Numbered from the stretch's first letter, positions 43,086 to 52,253 are shown. The stretch: 64,000 nt of DNA from Maricaulis sp039978735 (GCF_039978735.1 NZ_JBDWAS010000057.1:1-64000); one strand, 5' to 3'. The notes: generated from the letters alone by a model not told the origin. Translations and numbers: made by a program.

Positions 43086-43874
43086 CGCGGCGATCCGGGG
43101 CGGCAACTCCCCGCTGCCCAGCGGCACCCCGTCCAGCGAGACGACCGGCACTGCGCCAATAGCGGCATTGGTGACAAAGACGGCATCGGCCTGCATCAGT
43201 TCGCCGAGCTCGTGGTTTCCCGCCTCGACGGGAATGGAATCGAGAATCTCGGCCCGCACGGTTCCGGCCAGCACACCGCAACGCAGATCCGGCGTGAAGA
43301 CTTCCTCCCCGCGCGTCCAGAACAGGTTGGCACAATCGCCGCCGGAAAGATTGCCCCGGGTATCGAGCAGAAGCGCCATGTCGGCGCCGGCGCCGCGAGC
43401 CTGCCGCCGCGCCTGCAGATTATCCATATAGCTCAGCGTCTTGTAACGTGCCGCAATACTCGCCGGAGACCGCCGGATCTCACTCAGCGCCAGTCGGTAT
43501 TGCGCCGGCGGCGGCGTGAAAGGCGCCGCGGACAGGGCCAGAGACGGGATGATCTCGTCCGGCCGGTCAAGACCGCGCGGCCCCGGCCCGGCGGTCAGGG
43601 TCAGGCGCACCACCGCATCCTTCAGTGCATTCTCGGCAACGAGCTCGGCAATGAGGCCCGCAATGCCCTCCGCGTCCTTCGGACCGGGCAGGCCGAGATC
43701 GGCGCAGCTGCGCGACAGCCTTTCCATGTGACGGTCAAAGCGCAGCACTTGCCCGCGCACGACGCGCATGGTCTCGATCAGCCCGTCGCCGAGCAGTGCC
43801 CCCCGGTCATTGAGCGCCCAGGCCTTGCGGGTCTCCTCGATCCAGTCGCCATCCTTGAATGCAATACCGCTCAT
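43074..43874 (-). CDS. pabC: 4-amino-4-deoxychorismate lyase-like class IV aminotransferase
   Basis: 266 residues, with GGAGG upstream inside pabB. It is a fold-type IV PLP enzyme with the Schiff-base Lys in RYKTLSYMDNL (K145) and NLSGGDCANLFW for cofactor binding. Next to pabB it most likely releases p-aminobenzoate from aminodeoxychorismate in folate synthesis. A branched-chain aminotransferase or D-amino-acid transaminase is possible on sequence alone. Confidence 0.85.
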   Translation of the reverse strand: MSGIAFKDGDWIEETRKAWALNDRGALLGDGLIETMRVVRGQVLRFDRHMERLSRSCADLGLPGPKDAEGIAGLIAELVAENALKDAVVRLTLTAGPGPRGLDRPDEIIPSLALSAAPFTPPPAQYRLALSEIRRSPASIAARYKTLSYMDNLQARRQARGAGADMALLLDTRGNLSGGDCANLFWTRGEEVFTPDLRCGVLAGTVRAEILDSIPVEAGNHELGELMQADAVFVTNAAIGAVPVVSLDGVPLGSGELPPRIAALFA

Positions 43875-45145
43875 TCCGCCTCCACGCCGAAAGCCCGGCG
43901 CAGGGCCGAGGCCTTGGTCAGGGTTTCCTCGTATTCTGCCTGCGGATCGCTGTCGGCGACAATGCCTCCGCCCGACCGCACACTGGCCCGCCAGCGCCCG
44001 CCAGACCGGCGCAGCGCCGCCGTGCGGATCATGACGTTGAGATCGAGCGCAGCAGCCCCCTCAGTCCAGCCGAGTGCCCCGCAATAGGGACCGCGCGGTT
44101 CGCCCTCGAGTTCGCTGATGATTTCCATCGCCCGGACCTTGGGTGCGCCCGTGATCGAGCCCGGCGGGAAGCTGGCGGCCAGAAGATCGAAGACATCGTG
44201 ATCCGCGGCCAGCTCGCCTTCGACGACAGAGACCAGATGGTGCACATTTGCGTAGCTTTCCAGTTCACATAAGTGCGGCACACCTACACTGCCCGACCGA
44301 CATACGCGTGACATATCGTTACGCATCAGATCCACAATCATCAGGTTCTCGGCGCGGTCCTTCGCGCTGGCCGACAGTTCGGCGGCGAGCGCGGCATCGG
44401 TGTCCGGATCGGCCGCGCGGCGGCGGGTGCCCTTGATCGGCCGCGCCTCGACCCGGCGGTCCCGGACCTTCAGGAACCGTTCCGGCGAATTGGTCAGCAC
44501 CACCCGGTCGGCGTCGAGCCGGAGAAAGGCCGCATGCGGCGCCGGACTGGCCGAACAAAGGCGGCAAAAGACCGCCCAGGGCGTGTCCTCCTCCGCCAGT
44601 TCGATATCGAAGGCCTGGGACAGGTTGACCTGGAACACATCGCCGGCATGGACATAATCGCGGGCCCGGCGGGCGGCGTCGAGATAGCGCTCACGGCTCC
44701 AGCGCGGTTCAAGCCGGGCACCCGTGACAGGGGGAACCGGGACGGGTTCGCCCGCCCCCAGCGCGCCGGCAAGGCGGTCGATCGCGGCAGCGGTTTCACC
44801 GTGAACCCGGCAGGTCCCGGCCTCCCGGTCGAACTCGGCCCAGGCGGGATAGCGGGCCATGGCCAGCATCGGCCAGCGCGGATCGGGATGCGGCAGGCGT
44901 TCGAAGGCGGCAGCGAGATCGTAGCCGAGAAGACCGGCGTGAAGCCCGCCCCGCGTTCGCGCGGAGTCAGCCAGCGCGTCGAACCCGGCCCGGCCCTCGC
45001 CGTCAAACACTGCGTCCGGAAACGCAAAGATCCGCGCCCGGCCATTGCGGCCGTCGTGCAGCAGGAGGGCATTCGGTTCGCCGGCCAGCGGCGCAAAGGC
45101 CGCCAGCGGGTCCCGCCAGGGCAGGTCGATCGATTGGCCCGTCAT
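43871..45145 (-). CDS. pabB: Aminodeoxychorismate synthase component I
   Basis: 424 residues. The chorismate-binding domain shows VLTNSPERFLKV, RPIKGTRRR (with the PIKGT Lys typical of PabB), ENLMIVDLMRNDMSRVC, and FPPGSITGAPKVRAMEI. It converts chorismate and ammonia to aminodeoxychorismate. It overlaps pabC as ATGA. The glutamine amidotransferase partner PabA is not in the window. Confidence 0.93.
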   Translation of the reverse strand: MTGQSIDLPWRDPLAAFAPLAGEPNALLLHDGRNGRARIFAFPDAVFDGEGRAGFDALADSARTRGGLHAGLLGYDLAAAFERLPHPDPRWPMLAMARYPAWAEFDREAGTCRVHGETAAAIDRLAGALGAGEPVPVPPVTGARLEPRWSRERYLDAARRARDYVHAGDVFQVNLSQAFDIELAEEDTPWAVFCRLCSASPAPHAAFLRLDADRVVLTNSPERFLKVRDRRVEARPIKGTRRRAADPDTDAALAAELSASAKDRAENLMIVDLMRNDMSRVCRSGSVGVPHLCELESYANVHHLVSVVEGELAADHDVFDLLAASFPPGSITGAPKVRAMEIISELEGEPRGPYCGALGWTEGAAALDLNVMIRTAALRRSGGRWRASVRSGGGIVADSDPQAEYEETLTKASALRRAFGVEAE

Positions 45146-45167
45146 GTCATGCGCGCCATGGCCGCTC

Positions 45168-45938
45168 TCAGGACGTCAGCCAGCGTTCGCGCAGCGCCTG
45201 GCGCTCGGCTTCGGTAATCCCGAGCTGGCCGGCCACATAACGGTCGGTATCGCCCATGGTGCGGAAGGCCTCGGCGAGGTAGTCGGCATCCACGCCCAGG
45301 AAAACCTGCATCATGGCGGACGGCATGGCCTGGCCATACTGTTCCAGGGAGCGTTCCTGGATGCGCGGAATCAGGCTGTCGAAATCCACCGCTTCATTGG
45401 TCAGCAGATAGTCCGCCATCACGGTATCCCGGTTGACGCCAAGCTCCTCGAGGATCAGGGCGCAGAATATCCCCGTCCGGTCCTTGCCGGCAGCGCAGTG
45501 AACCAGGAAACCGCCATCCGCCTCGCCCGAGGCCAGCGCCCGGTAGCCTTCGCGATAGACTTCCTGATTGCACGCCTCCATGGGGATGCGGCGATAGGCC
45601 GACAGCATGTAGTCGCGCACGGCTTCGGGCGTATGGACGCCCTTGCGCATGAAGGCCAGATGCGGCGGCTCGCCGGCATCGCCCAGATCCGAGGCGATCA
45701 CACGGACGGCCATGTCTTCCGGCCAGGCCGAGGGTTCGTTGGTGCGCTCGCGTGCCTTGCGCAGATCGGCGACGACGCGGATGCCCAGCTTGCGCATGAT
45801 TTCCAGATCGGCCGCGGTGGCCCGGCTGTGATGGCCGGAGCGGTAGAGACCCTCGCGCACCTTCGCGCCGCCGGCTGCGTCATAGCCGTGGAAATGACGA
45901 AAATTATGGACGCCTTCAAGCGGTGTAATCCGTGTCAT
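45168..45938 (-). CDS. Tyrosine-protein-phosphatase-like protein
   Basis: 256 residues from the ATG at 45938; a GTG at 45962 is an alternative and neither has a clear ribosome-binding site. The loop VHCAAGKDRTGI gives C148 and R154 of the CX5R motif. The N-terminus NFRHFHGYDAAGGAKVREG and LYRSGHHSRAT fit the bacterial Y_phosphatase3 family (MptpB/LipA type), which includes lipid as well as protein phosphatases. It follows pabB upstream on the same strand. Confidence 0.88.
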   Translation of the reverse strand: MTRITPLEGVHNFRHFHGYDAAGGAKVREGLYRSGHHSRATAADLEIMRKLGIRVVADLRKARERTNEPSAWPEDMAVRVIASDLGDAGEPPHLAFMRKGVHTPEAVRDYMLSAYRRIPMEACNQEVYREGYRALASGEADGGFLVHCAAGKDRTGIFCALILEELGVNRDTVMADYLLTNEAVDFDSLIPRIQERSLEQYGQAMPSAMMQVFLGVDADYLAEAFRTMGDTDRYVAGQLGITEAERQALRERWLTS

Positions 45939-45981
45939 GCCATGGAGGTACGCAATCCGCACCGCCGCGGCAAGAGGAGCA

Positions 45982-46611
45982 TCAGGCGTGCAATCCGCAC
46001 CTCGCAGGCGGCCAGCGCAGGATCAGCCATTCTGCGACGAGGAGATTGCCGACCCAGCACAGCCAGGCGGCGATGCCGTAGGCGGCGGCGAATTCCATGT
46101 CCGCCGCAACGGCCAGCAGGAGTGTTTCTGCCCGCAGCGTCACACCGGAGAAGGCGAGTGCATAGGAGCGGATCATCCAGCGGCGATGCTGCAGGAGATC
46201 GCCGGCGATGACGGCCCGGATACCGGTCGCCGTCGCGATGAACCAGAGCACCGCGAGCATCGCGAAGGCCGCCTTGTTGGATGGTGGGCCGAAAGCATGA
46301 CCGGACAGCGCCAATCCGCTTGCAGACGCGCTGACGACGGCGAGTGCGTAGACCCAGCCATTGGTGCGATGCAGGACGGGCCGGCGTTCACGCAGGCCGC
46401 GCAGGAACTGGACCGGCCCGGCCAGCAGCGCCAGCATGCCGCCCGCCACATGCACCAGCAGCGCCGTGCGATTGGCCGCGTAGACGGCGCCCTGTTCCTC
46501 GAACGGGTAAGCATCGGCCGAAACCATGAAATAGCGCATCGACACGGCACACACGGCCAGCGCGGACAGAAAGACGAGCGCCAGCGCATATCGGCGAGGA
46601 AGTGCGGACAT
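45982..46611 (-). CDS. DUF2306 family membrane protein
   Basis: 209 residues from the ATG at 46611, with GGAGA upstream. Six or so hydrophobic segments are present. The conserved H in LVHVAGGMLALLAGPVQFL, HRTNGWVYAL and HRRWMIRSYALAF match DUF2306, a predicted heme-like or redox membrane family of unknown role. The frame stays open upstream through two repeat copies, but that extension has no ribosome-binding site. Confidence 0.85.
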   Translation of the reverse strand: MSALPRRYALALVFLSALAVCAVSMRYFMVSADAYPFEEQGAVYAANRTALLVHVAGGMLALLAGPVQFLRGLRERRPVLHRTNGWVYALAVVSASASGLALSGHAFGPPSNKAAFAMLAVLWFIATATGIRAVIAGDLLQHRRWMIRSYALAFSGVTLRAETLLLAVAADMEFAAAYGIAAWLCWVGNLLVAEWLILRWPPARCGLHA

Positions 46612-46630
46612 GATTGTCTCCGGTGAACAG

Positions 46631-46687
46631 AGCGTGATCAGGTGAAGTGGGTACCGGTTCACCGGTTCGATCACGTGACCGCTCAAA
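46631..46687. repeat. Structured palindromic repeat, copy B (module A only)
   Basis: Arm1 CGTGATC (46633-46639), arm2 GGTGAA, core GTGGGTACCGG, arm2' TTCACC, GGTTC and arm1' GATCACG (to 46675). It has the same 43-nt geometry as the other copies. Module B is missing; copy C starts exactly 60 bp later, so the two form a tandem pair. Confidence 0.9.
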
Positions 46688-46690
46688 TCG

Positions 46691-46790
46691 AGCGTGATCA
46701 GGTGAAGTGGAAACCGGTTCACCGGTTCGATCACGCGACCACTCAGGATTCTGGAGCGGAGCGATTCCGCAGGAAACGATCCTGCTCCAG
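46691..46790. repeat. Structured palindromic repeat, copy C (modules A and B)
   Basis: Module A (46693-46735) has the canonical arms CGTGATC and GGTGAA and core GTGGAAACCGG. Module B (46751-46790) has outer arms CTGGAGC and GCTCCAG. These enclose two small hairpins, GCGGA-gcga-TTCCGC and AGGA-aacga-TCCT, giving a three-way-junction-like fold. Confidence 0.9.
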
Positions 46791-46829
46791 CGGCGCGGGG
46801 CGGTCGCAGACCGGCCCCGCCCCGGCGGA

Positions 46830-47594
46830 TCAGAAGCGGACCATCAGTCCCAGAAAGGCGCCATAGCGGGCATCCGCATCGATGATCGGGCTGTCACGGC
46901 CGGTATCCGGTATGGCCTCGACCTCGATCGCGCCGACAATCGCGACGCGCTCGGTCAGGGCATAGCGCCCCATGGCCGCCATGAAGGGCGCAACACTATC
47001 ATCGGCAGTGTAGGCGGCGCGGCCGGGCCGGACTTCATCGGCGTAGATGCCATACATATAGGTGCCCAGATCGCTGTCGCGCCAATAGGCCCCGGCCTCC
47101 GCCGAGATCGCGAAGCGCGGCGTCAGCGCCGTCTCCGCTTCAACCGACAAGGTGACTTCCTGCCCTTCATGCTTGCCGGAAAGGTCTGCGAGATACGCCA
47201 GGGATACGGTCACCGGACCGCTGGCGGCGGACACACGAAAACCGCCATCGACGGCAATGTCGCGCTCGATGTCTTCCAGCCCGGCGACATCGCCAGGTTC
47301 GGCAAACTGCCAGCGCGGCGCGATCAGCGCTTCCAGCCGGAACGCCTCGCCGCGGTAGAGCGCCACGGCGGCTCCCTCGGGACTGACCGAGAGCCAGTCA
47401 GTCTCATAGGCGATGTAGGGGATGGCCGTGACTTCGACATCGTCATCGGCGCCCAGATAGGGATTGGAGTTGACGACAACGCCCAGACCGGCCGTCCAGC
47501 GGGGTTCGGCGTCCTGGGCGGAGGCCACAGCCGCCAGGCAAGGGAAAGCCAGTCCGGCCGCGAGGGCCATGGCCGGGAAGCAAGCGGATTTCAT
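46830..47594 (-). CDS. mipA: MipA/OmpV family outer-membrane protein
   Basis: 254 residues from the ATG at 47594, with AAGGTG upstream. The signal peptide ends near ASAQ. The barrel begins WTAGLGVVVNSNPYLGADDD and ends in LGLMVRF with the C-terminal Phe typical of outer-membrane proteins. MipA/OmpV proteins scaffold murein enzymes or act as small-molecule channels. An AraC-type regulator and two direct repeats lie just upstream. Confidence 0.88.
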   Translation of the reverse strand: MKSACFPAMALAAGLAFPCLAAVASAQDAEPRWTAGLGVVVNSNPYLGADDDVEVTAIPYIAYETDWLSVSPEGAAVALYRGEAFRLEALIAPRWQFAEPGDVAGLEDIERDIAVDGGFRVSAASGPVTVSLAYLADLSGKHEGQEVTLSVEAETALTPRFAISAEAGAYWRDSDLGTYMYGIYADEVRPGRAAYTADDSVAPFMAAMGRYALTERVAIVGAIEVEAIPDTGRDSPIIDADARYGAFLGLMVRF

Positions 47595-47707
47595 GATCGG
47601 ATACACCTTATACAGTTCGGGGGATGGCCCGCTGCACCAGGCTGGGGAATTGGGAGCTGGACGGTGCGGCGGGCCGCCCGTCTTGTGCCGTGCCTTCGCG
47701 GCCGGGT

Positions 47708-47755
47708 CGTCCGGACGGTCACGCCGGGACGCGGGAATGTCCGGACGCTCACGCC
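47708..47755. promoter_or_regulatory. Two 18-bp direct repeats upstream of mipA
   Basis: CGTCCGGACGGTCACGCC (47708-47725) and TGTCCGGACGCTCACGCC (47738-47755) differ at two positions and start 30 bp apart, about three helical turns. They lie between mipA and the AraC-type gene, 115-160 bases upstream of the mipA start. AraC-family proteins commonly bind such direct repeats. Confidence 0.5.
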
Positions 47756-47773
47756 CGGACATGGCCGGCAGAC

Positions 47774-48982
47774 CTATTCTGCCGGTGAAGCCTCGATCCG
47801 CGGCAGCCCGTCCGGCCAGTCGGCGGCGGGCTGGCGGCGCCAGGCGCTGGGCGTGGTGCCGGTATGCTTGCGGAAGGCGGCATTGAAGGTGGAGCGGGAG
47901 TTGAACCCGGTCTCGTGCGCCACATCCAGCACACGAGCCCCCTCGCCCAGACGCCGGCAGGCATCGGCAATCCGCCAGGCATTCACATAATCGAAGAAGT
48001 TGCGGCCCAGCCGGTCATTGAGCGTCTGGGAGATATAGTTCTGGGAGACCCGGATCGTGTCGGACAATTGCCGCAGCGAGAGCGCCGGATTGCGGTAGAG
48101 ATGCTGCTCGCGCATGGCGTTTTCGATCCGGGCGGCGATCCGGTCCATGCGCTGCGCGTCCAGCGCCGAGCGGGTGTATTTCGCCGCCTCTGCCAGTGGC
48201 GGAACAGTGCGGGCAGGAAAGATCTCGCCCTGGCGGATGCCGAAGAAGGCGAAGGCAAACACCCATCCCATTTCCAGAATGCTGGCCAGCGGGCCCTGCC
48301 ATTGCGGCACCTGGTCGTCGAGCCGCCAGAGCGTGCTGGCCGCCCCCCAGATCCAGGCTGCCGACAGGACCAGCAGGACCGCCCGCACCCAGTTCAGCGA
48401 CTTGTCCTCGATATTGGCGAACAGGTTCCGCAGGCTGCGCATGTGCGCCAGGAGCCCGCGGAAGGCGAGAACCAGGGAGGCCAGTGCGATCACCAGGAAG
48501 AGGACGCCGAGAATGGCCGGGACCGCTGACGCGATCGTATCCGGCGCATCGCCGCCTGCGAGCATGGCCAGCTTCTCCTCACCCGGGCGCAGGAAGAAGG
48601 GCAGCGCGATCAGATAGCCGGCCGGGACCGGCCAGGCGTAGCGGGCAAAGCGCACCGGCGTCATCGGCGGGCGCTCGGCAGCGGTCATGTCGCGGACATA
48701 GAGCAGGATGGCCGGTCCGATGATCACGATAAGCGGCCACGCCAGGGCGATGCTCCAGGGATGCAGCGCGTATCCGCCTGCATGCATGTAAAGCTCGTCG
48801 AGCTCCGAGACAGCGGTCGCCAGGAAGAAAAGCGCCAGTCCCAGCGTGCGCATCCGGGCATCATGATCGCGGGACAGGAGCAGGAGTGCGGCAAAGCCTG
48901 CAATAGCGGCCGTCATCGCGCCGATCACGATCTGCAGGAAGTCCAGCGCTGACAGATCAAGCGGCACGTACTGACCGAGCAT
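47774..48982 (-). CDS. Membrane-bound AraC family regulator
   Basis: 402 residues. The N-terminal two-thirds hold about seven membrane helices (between about 12 and 265), much like a 7TM sensor. The C-terminus is an AraC DNA-binding domain: LSLRQLSDTIRVSQNYISQT for the first helix-turn-helix and DVAHETGFNSRSTFNAAFRK for the second, then GTTPSAWRR. It probably senses a signal at the membrane and controls mipA next door. The ATG at 48982 has no clear ribosome-binding site. Confidence 0.88.
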   Translation of the reverse strand: MLGQYVPLDLSALDFLQIVIGAMTAAIAGFAALLLLSRDHDARMRTLGLALFFLATAVSELDELYMHAGGYALHPWSIALAWPLIVIIGPAILLYVRDMTAAERPPMTPVRFARYAWPVPAGYLIALPFFLRPGEEKLAMLAGGDAPDTIASAVPAILGVLFLVIALASLVLAFRGLLAHMRSLRNLFANIEDKSLNWVRAVLLVLSAAWIWGAASTLWRLDDQVPQWQGPLASILEMGWVFAFAFFGIRQGEIFPARTVPPLAEAAKYTRSALDAQRMDRIAARIENAMREQHLYRNPALSLRQLSDTIRVSQNYISQTLNDRLGRNFFDYVNAWRIADACRRLGEGARVLDVAHETGFNSRSTFNAAFRKHTGTTPSAWRRQPAADWPDGLPRIEASPAE

Positions 48983-49029
48983 TGGGAGTACCCCGGGACG
49001 TTTCGCGCGGCGTGATCGCCGCGACCGGC

Positions 49030-49656
49030 CTAGTCGAGCCCGGCCTCGCGCAATTCTTCGAGCAGCTGACGATACTGTTGTATCAGGAAGCGCTCCTGTG
49101 AGGCCAGCTCGCCAAAGCCGATCTGGGTAAAGCGCAGGCTGGCCTCGAGGTCCTGCTCTCGCATGATCTGCGGCCCGGCAAACAACAGTTCGACGATCTG
49201 CCGCCAGGTGGCTTCCACGCCACTGGCCTGCATGCCGTAGACGCGCGCCGTTCCGGCCACGACGGCATAGGGCAGCACGTCCAGCCGGCCATGCTGCTGG
49301 GCGTGTTGCCAGGCGAAGCTGGACAGGCCGGGCGCGTTGACGCCGCGCGGCATGAGTTCGCCGAACTCGTCGAAGGCGACACCGCGGACGGGTTCGCCGG
49401 CCGCCGCGATTTCGGCGAGGCGTTCGTCGATGCGCTCGACCACGCCTTCGTGATAATCCACCACGGCTTCCAGCTGGGCGATATTGGTCTCGATCTCGGC
49501 AACCACACGGCCCATCGCCGCCTCGGCCGCACGCCGGTCGGAAACATCCTCGCGCCATTCATTGACGACAAAACCGAGCACCACCGCGAACACGATGAGT
49601 GCGGCCTCGATGACCGCACGGCCCAGCCAGGCCCGGGCGGAAGAAGTCTTCGACAT
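49030..49656 (-). CDS. Single-pass membrane protein of unknown function
   Basis: 208 residues from the ATG at 49656, with GAGGGGG upstream. One N-terminal anchor (ALIVFAVVLGFVVNEWREDV, about 15-34) is followed by a helical periplasmic region starting RRAAEAAMGRVVAEIETNIA. The VVNEWRED signature after the anchor looks family-defining, but I cannot name the family. It precedes the AraC gene by 47 bases and could be its partner. Confidence 0.72.
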   Translation of the reverse strand: MSKTSSARAWLGRAVIEAALIVFAVVLGFVVNEWREDVSDRRAAEAAMGRVVAEIETNIAQLEAVVDYHEGVVERIDERLAEIAAAGEPVRGVAFDEFGELMPRGVNAPGLSSFAWQHAQQHGRLDVLPYAVVAGTARVYGMQASGVEATWRQIVELLFAGPQIMREQDLEASLRFTQIGFGELASQERFLIQQYRQLLEELREAGLD

Positions 49657-49678
49657 GGAGCGCCCCCTCGCAAGCATG

Positions 49679-49705
49679 GGGACATCTACCTGCGGTACGT
49701 GTCCC
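49679..49705. repeat. GGGACAYGTACC-type palindrome, site 2a
   Basis: GGGACATCTACC, spacer TGC, then GGTACGTGTCCC. It has the same 12-3-12 layout as the sites upstream of recR, with two non-canonical pairs. Confidence 0.82.
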
Positions 49706-49724
49706 CGTTGCCGTCTCTTTTACC

Positions 49725-49751
49725 GGGACACGTACCCGAGGTACATGTCCC
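49725..49751. repeat. GGGACAYGTACC-type palindrome, site 2b
   Basis: GGGACACGTACC, spacer CGA, then GGTACATGTCCC. It lies 46 bases from site 2a and ends six bases before the amn 3' end. The pair fills the gap between amn and the 208-residue gene. Confidence 0.85.
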
Positions 49752-49756
49752 TCTTT

Positions 49757-51220
49757 TCACCGGAAGGGCGGCTCGTCGAAACTGCGCAGCTTGCGCGAAT
49801 GCAGGGCCGAACCCTCGTCGCGCTTGAGGATCTCGATCGTCTCGAGACCGGCGGCGAGGTGTTCGGAGACCGAACGCTGGTAGAAGAGATTGGCGGCGCC
49901 GGGCAGTTTCAGCTCGCCATGCAGCGGCTTGTCGGAGACGCAGAGCAGCGTGCCATAGGGCACCCGCATGCGCAGGCCGTTGGCGGCGATGGTGGCCGAT
50001 TCCATATCCAGTGCGATAGCGCGCGACTGGTTGATGCGGCGCGACTGGGCGGCATAGGTGAGTTCCCAGTTGCGGTCGGCATAGGTCGCCACAGTGCCGG
50101 TGCGCAGGCGCGCCTTCAGGGCATCGCCGCTATCGCCGCTGACATTGGCGACGGCCTCTTCCAGCGCGATCTGGATTTCCGCGATCGGCGGGATCGGGAT
50201 CTCGATCGGCAGCGCCTCGTCCAGCACCGCGTCATAGCGCAGATAGGCGTGGGCCAGGACGTAATCGCCCAGGCGCTGGGAATGACGCAGGCCCGCGCAA
50301 TGACCGATCATCAGCCAGCATTGCGGGCGCAGCACGGCCAGGTGGTCGGTGATGTTCTTCGCATTCGAGGGACCGACACCGATATTCACCAGGGTGATGC
50401 CGCGGCCGCCCGGCGCGATCAGGTGATAGGCCGGCATCTGGAAACGGCGCCAGGGCGCGCCTTCCACCAGGGCGTGGGCATTGGGCGTGTCGGCATCGAC
50501 GCGCACATGGCCGGCCGCCGAGAAAGCCTCGTAGTGATTGTCTTCCTTCAGCTGGCGGATGGCCCAGGCGGTGAAGACATCGACATAGCGGTGGTAATTG
50601 GTGAACAGGATGAACTGCTGTGTGTCCTCGTAGGGCGTGCCGGTATAGTGGCGCAGCCGCTGCAGGGAATAATCGACCCGCGGCGCCTCGAACAGGGAAA
50701 GCGGTTTCACCTCGCCCGGCACCGAGGGCCGTTGACCATTGGGCAGGTCGTCATCGATCCGCGAGAGGTCGGCATAGGGGAAGTGGCGCACCAGCTCGGC
50801 CGGCGTCACCGCATTCATGTCCAGATCGTCGGCGCCGTCGAGCACGTAGGAGAAGGGAATCTCCACCTGCGACGGGCCGGTCTCGATCGTGATCTCGTAC
50901 TGGTCGGCCAGCAGGGTGAGCTGTTCGATCAGATAGGCGCGGTAGAGCATCGGATGCGTGATCGTGGATGCGTAGACGCCGGTATCGGTGAATTTGCCGA
51001 AAGCGCGGCTGACCGGTGGCGGCGGGCCGTCCGGCAGATAGGTGACCCGCAGCTCGGGATAAACAAAGGCTCCGGACTTGCGGTCCTGGTCCGATGGCGG
51101 TTTTCCGCCGGTCAGGAAGGTTCTCAGGGCTGTCTGGAGACGTTCAACGGAAGCCTGGTAGAGCGCATCGAGCTGCTCCACCGCTTCCTCGGGGCTGTTC
51201 GCAACCGTAAAGACTGTCAT
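49757..51220 (-). CDS. amn: AMP nucleosidase
   Basis: 487 residues from the ATG at 51220, with GAGGTG upstream. It hydrolyses AMP to adenine and ribose 5-phosphate. The N-terminal domain has DRKSGAFVYPELRVTY. The C-terminal nucleoside-phosphorylase-like domain has INIGVGPSNAKNITDHLAVL-type GPSNAKN, CWLMIGHCAGLRHSQRLGDY, and ALDMESATIAANGLRMRVPY. It controls purine pools. Confidence 0.95.
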   Translation of the reverse strand: MTVFTVANSPEEAVEQLDALYQASVERLQTALRTFLTGGKPPSDQDRKSGAFVYPELRVTYLPDGPPPPVSRAFGKFTDTGVYASTITHPMLYRAYLIEQLTLLADQYEITIETGPSQVEIPFSYVLDGADDLDMNAVTPAELVRHFPYADLSRIDDDLPNGQRPSVPGEVKPLSLFEAPRVDYSLQRLRHYTGTPYEDTQQFILFTNYHRYVDVFTAWAIRQLKEDNHYEAFSAAGHVRVDADTPNAHALVEGAPWRRFQMPAYHLIAPGGRGITLVNIGVGPSNAKNITDHLAVLRPQCWLMIGHCAGLRHSQRLGDYVLAHAYLRYDAVLDEALPIEIPIPPIAEIQIALEEAVANVSGDSGDALKARLRTGTVATYADRNWELTYAAQSRRINQSRAIALDMESATIAANGLRMRVPYGTLLCVSDKPLHGELKLPGAANLFYQRSVSEHLAAGLETIEILKRDEGSALHSRKLRSFDEPPFR

Positions 51221-51380
51221 CGCGCACCTCATGCCCCAATTCTTGCGGGGGGTAAATCTCCCAGATCACGAAATATCGGCGACAGCGCGCCCTCCCCCCT
51301 CGCCTGGCAAGGGAAAGCATTCACAAAGCGTTCAGCTCTGGCGTTTCATCGTGCCCGCTGGAACAAGCACGGGGGCGTCC

Positions 51381-52253
51381 ATGTTTCTGGTTTTCAACTT
51401 CAAGGATCTGAGCAATGCGGTCCTGACCCTGGTACAGCTGCTCATCCTCGCGATGATCTTCATCGTCTTTCCGTTCTGGTTCCTGCAGACGCTCATCTAT
51501 CTGGCCACATCGAGCGGCTGGTATCTCGTCGCCGGCCTGGTCCTCCTCGTGGGTGGCTTCTTTTTCGCCCTGATGAAGAAGCAGATGATGCTGGCAACCC
51601 TGCTGGGTATCGCCAGCCTGGCCATGGCCGTTTGCGTCTTGGTGATCGGCCATAACATGCGCACCAATGCCATTGAGTTCGGCTCGCCGCGCAATGTGCT
51701 GTGGGTGGAGAGCCTGGACGCGATCTACCCCTATCCGGTGTGCCGCAATGAATGCGTCACCTTCCGCCCGATCCTGCCGCCGGCAATCCGGGCCGTCACG
51801 GACGGTGCAAGGCTTGATGAACGCCCCTACCACAATTTCGGCTCCCGGGCCCGCAGGCGCTACGACTCCATCGAGCTGATGGACTACAGCATCAGCCCGG
51901 CCGACCTGTTCGACCGCTATATCGAGGCCGCGCAGGACGAGGGCGACTGGCTCGCCTTCCACGCCGAATGCGTGCTGGGCGACCGGCAATGCGGTGCCGA
52001 TACCGACACGCTGGCCGAGGCTGCGCGGGAGGTCCGCAACCGCTATGGCATCGATGTGCCGGCCCGGATCGCCGGCCATCTCGGCATGGCGGACCTGACG
52101 CCGGAGACCATGGAGACCTCGGCCGAATTCGCCGCTGCCTGTCACGCCGATGCGCCCTGCCGCAGCGTGATGGCAGGGATCAGCTGGCCCGTCATTATGG
52201 GTGCCAGTTCAGGCCGGCCTGTCGTCGTCCACACCCAGCGCCGCCGCGATTAA
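51381..52253 (+). CDS. Membrane protein with a C-terminal soluble domain, unknown function
   Basis: 290 residues from the ATG at 51381. Three hydrophobic helices (about 12-40, 48-64 and 71-90) lead to a soluble domain of about 200 residues. That domain has several Cys (YPYPVCRNECVTF, AECVLGDRQCGAD, ACHADAPCRS) that could form disulfides in the periplasm. I recognise no family. It is divergent from amn and runs into the crotonase gene. Confidence 0.72.
   Translation: MFLVFNFKDLSNAVLTLVQLLILAMIFIVFPFWFLQTLIYLATSSGWYLVAGLVLLVGGFFFALMKKQMMLATLLGIASLAMAVCVLVIGHNMRTNAIEFGSPRNVLWVESLDAIYPYPVCRNECVTFRPILPPAIRAVTDGARLDERPYHNFGSRARRRYDSIELMDYSISPADLFDRYIEAAQDEGDWLAFHAECVLGDRQCGADTDTLAEAAREVRNRYGIDVPARIAGHLGMADLTPETMETSAEFAAACHADAPCRSVMAGISWPVIMGASSGRPVVVHTQRRRD

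Noticed and set aside
46612..46734. N-terminal extension of the DUF2306 protein through two repeat copies
   Set aside because: The in-frame reading is an accident of the repeat; the ATG at 46611 has a good ribosome-binding site and the family start.
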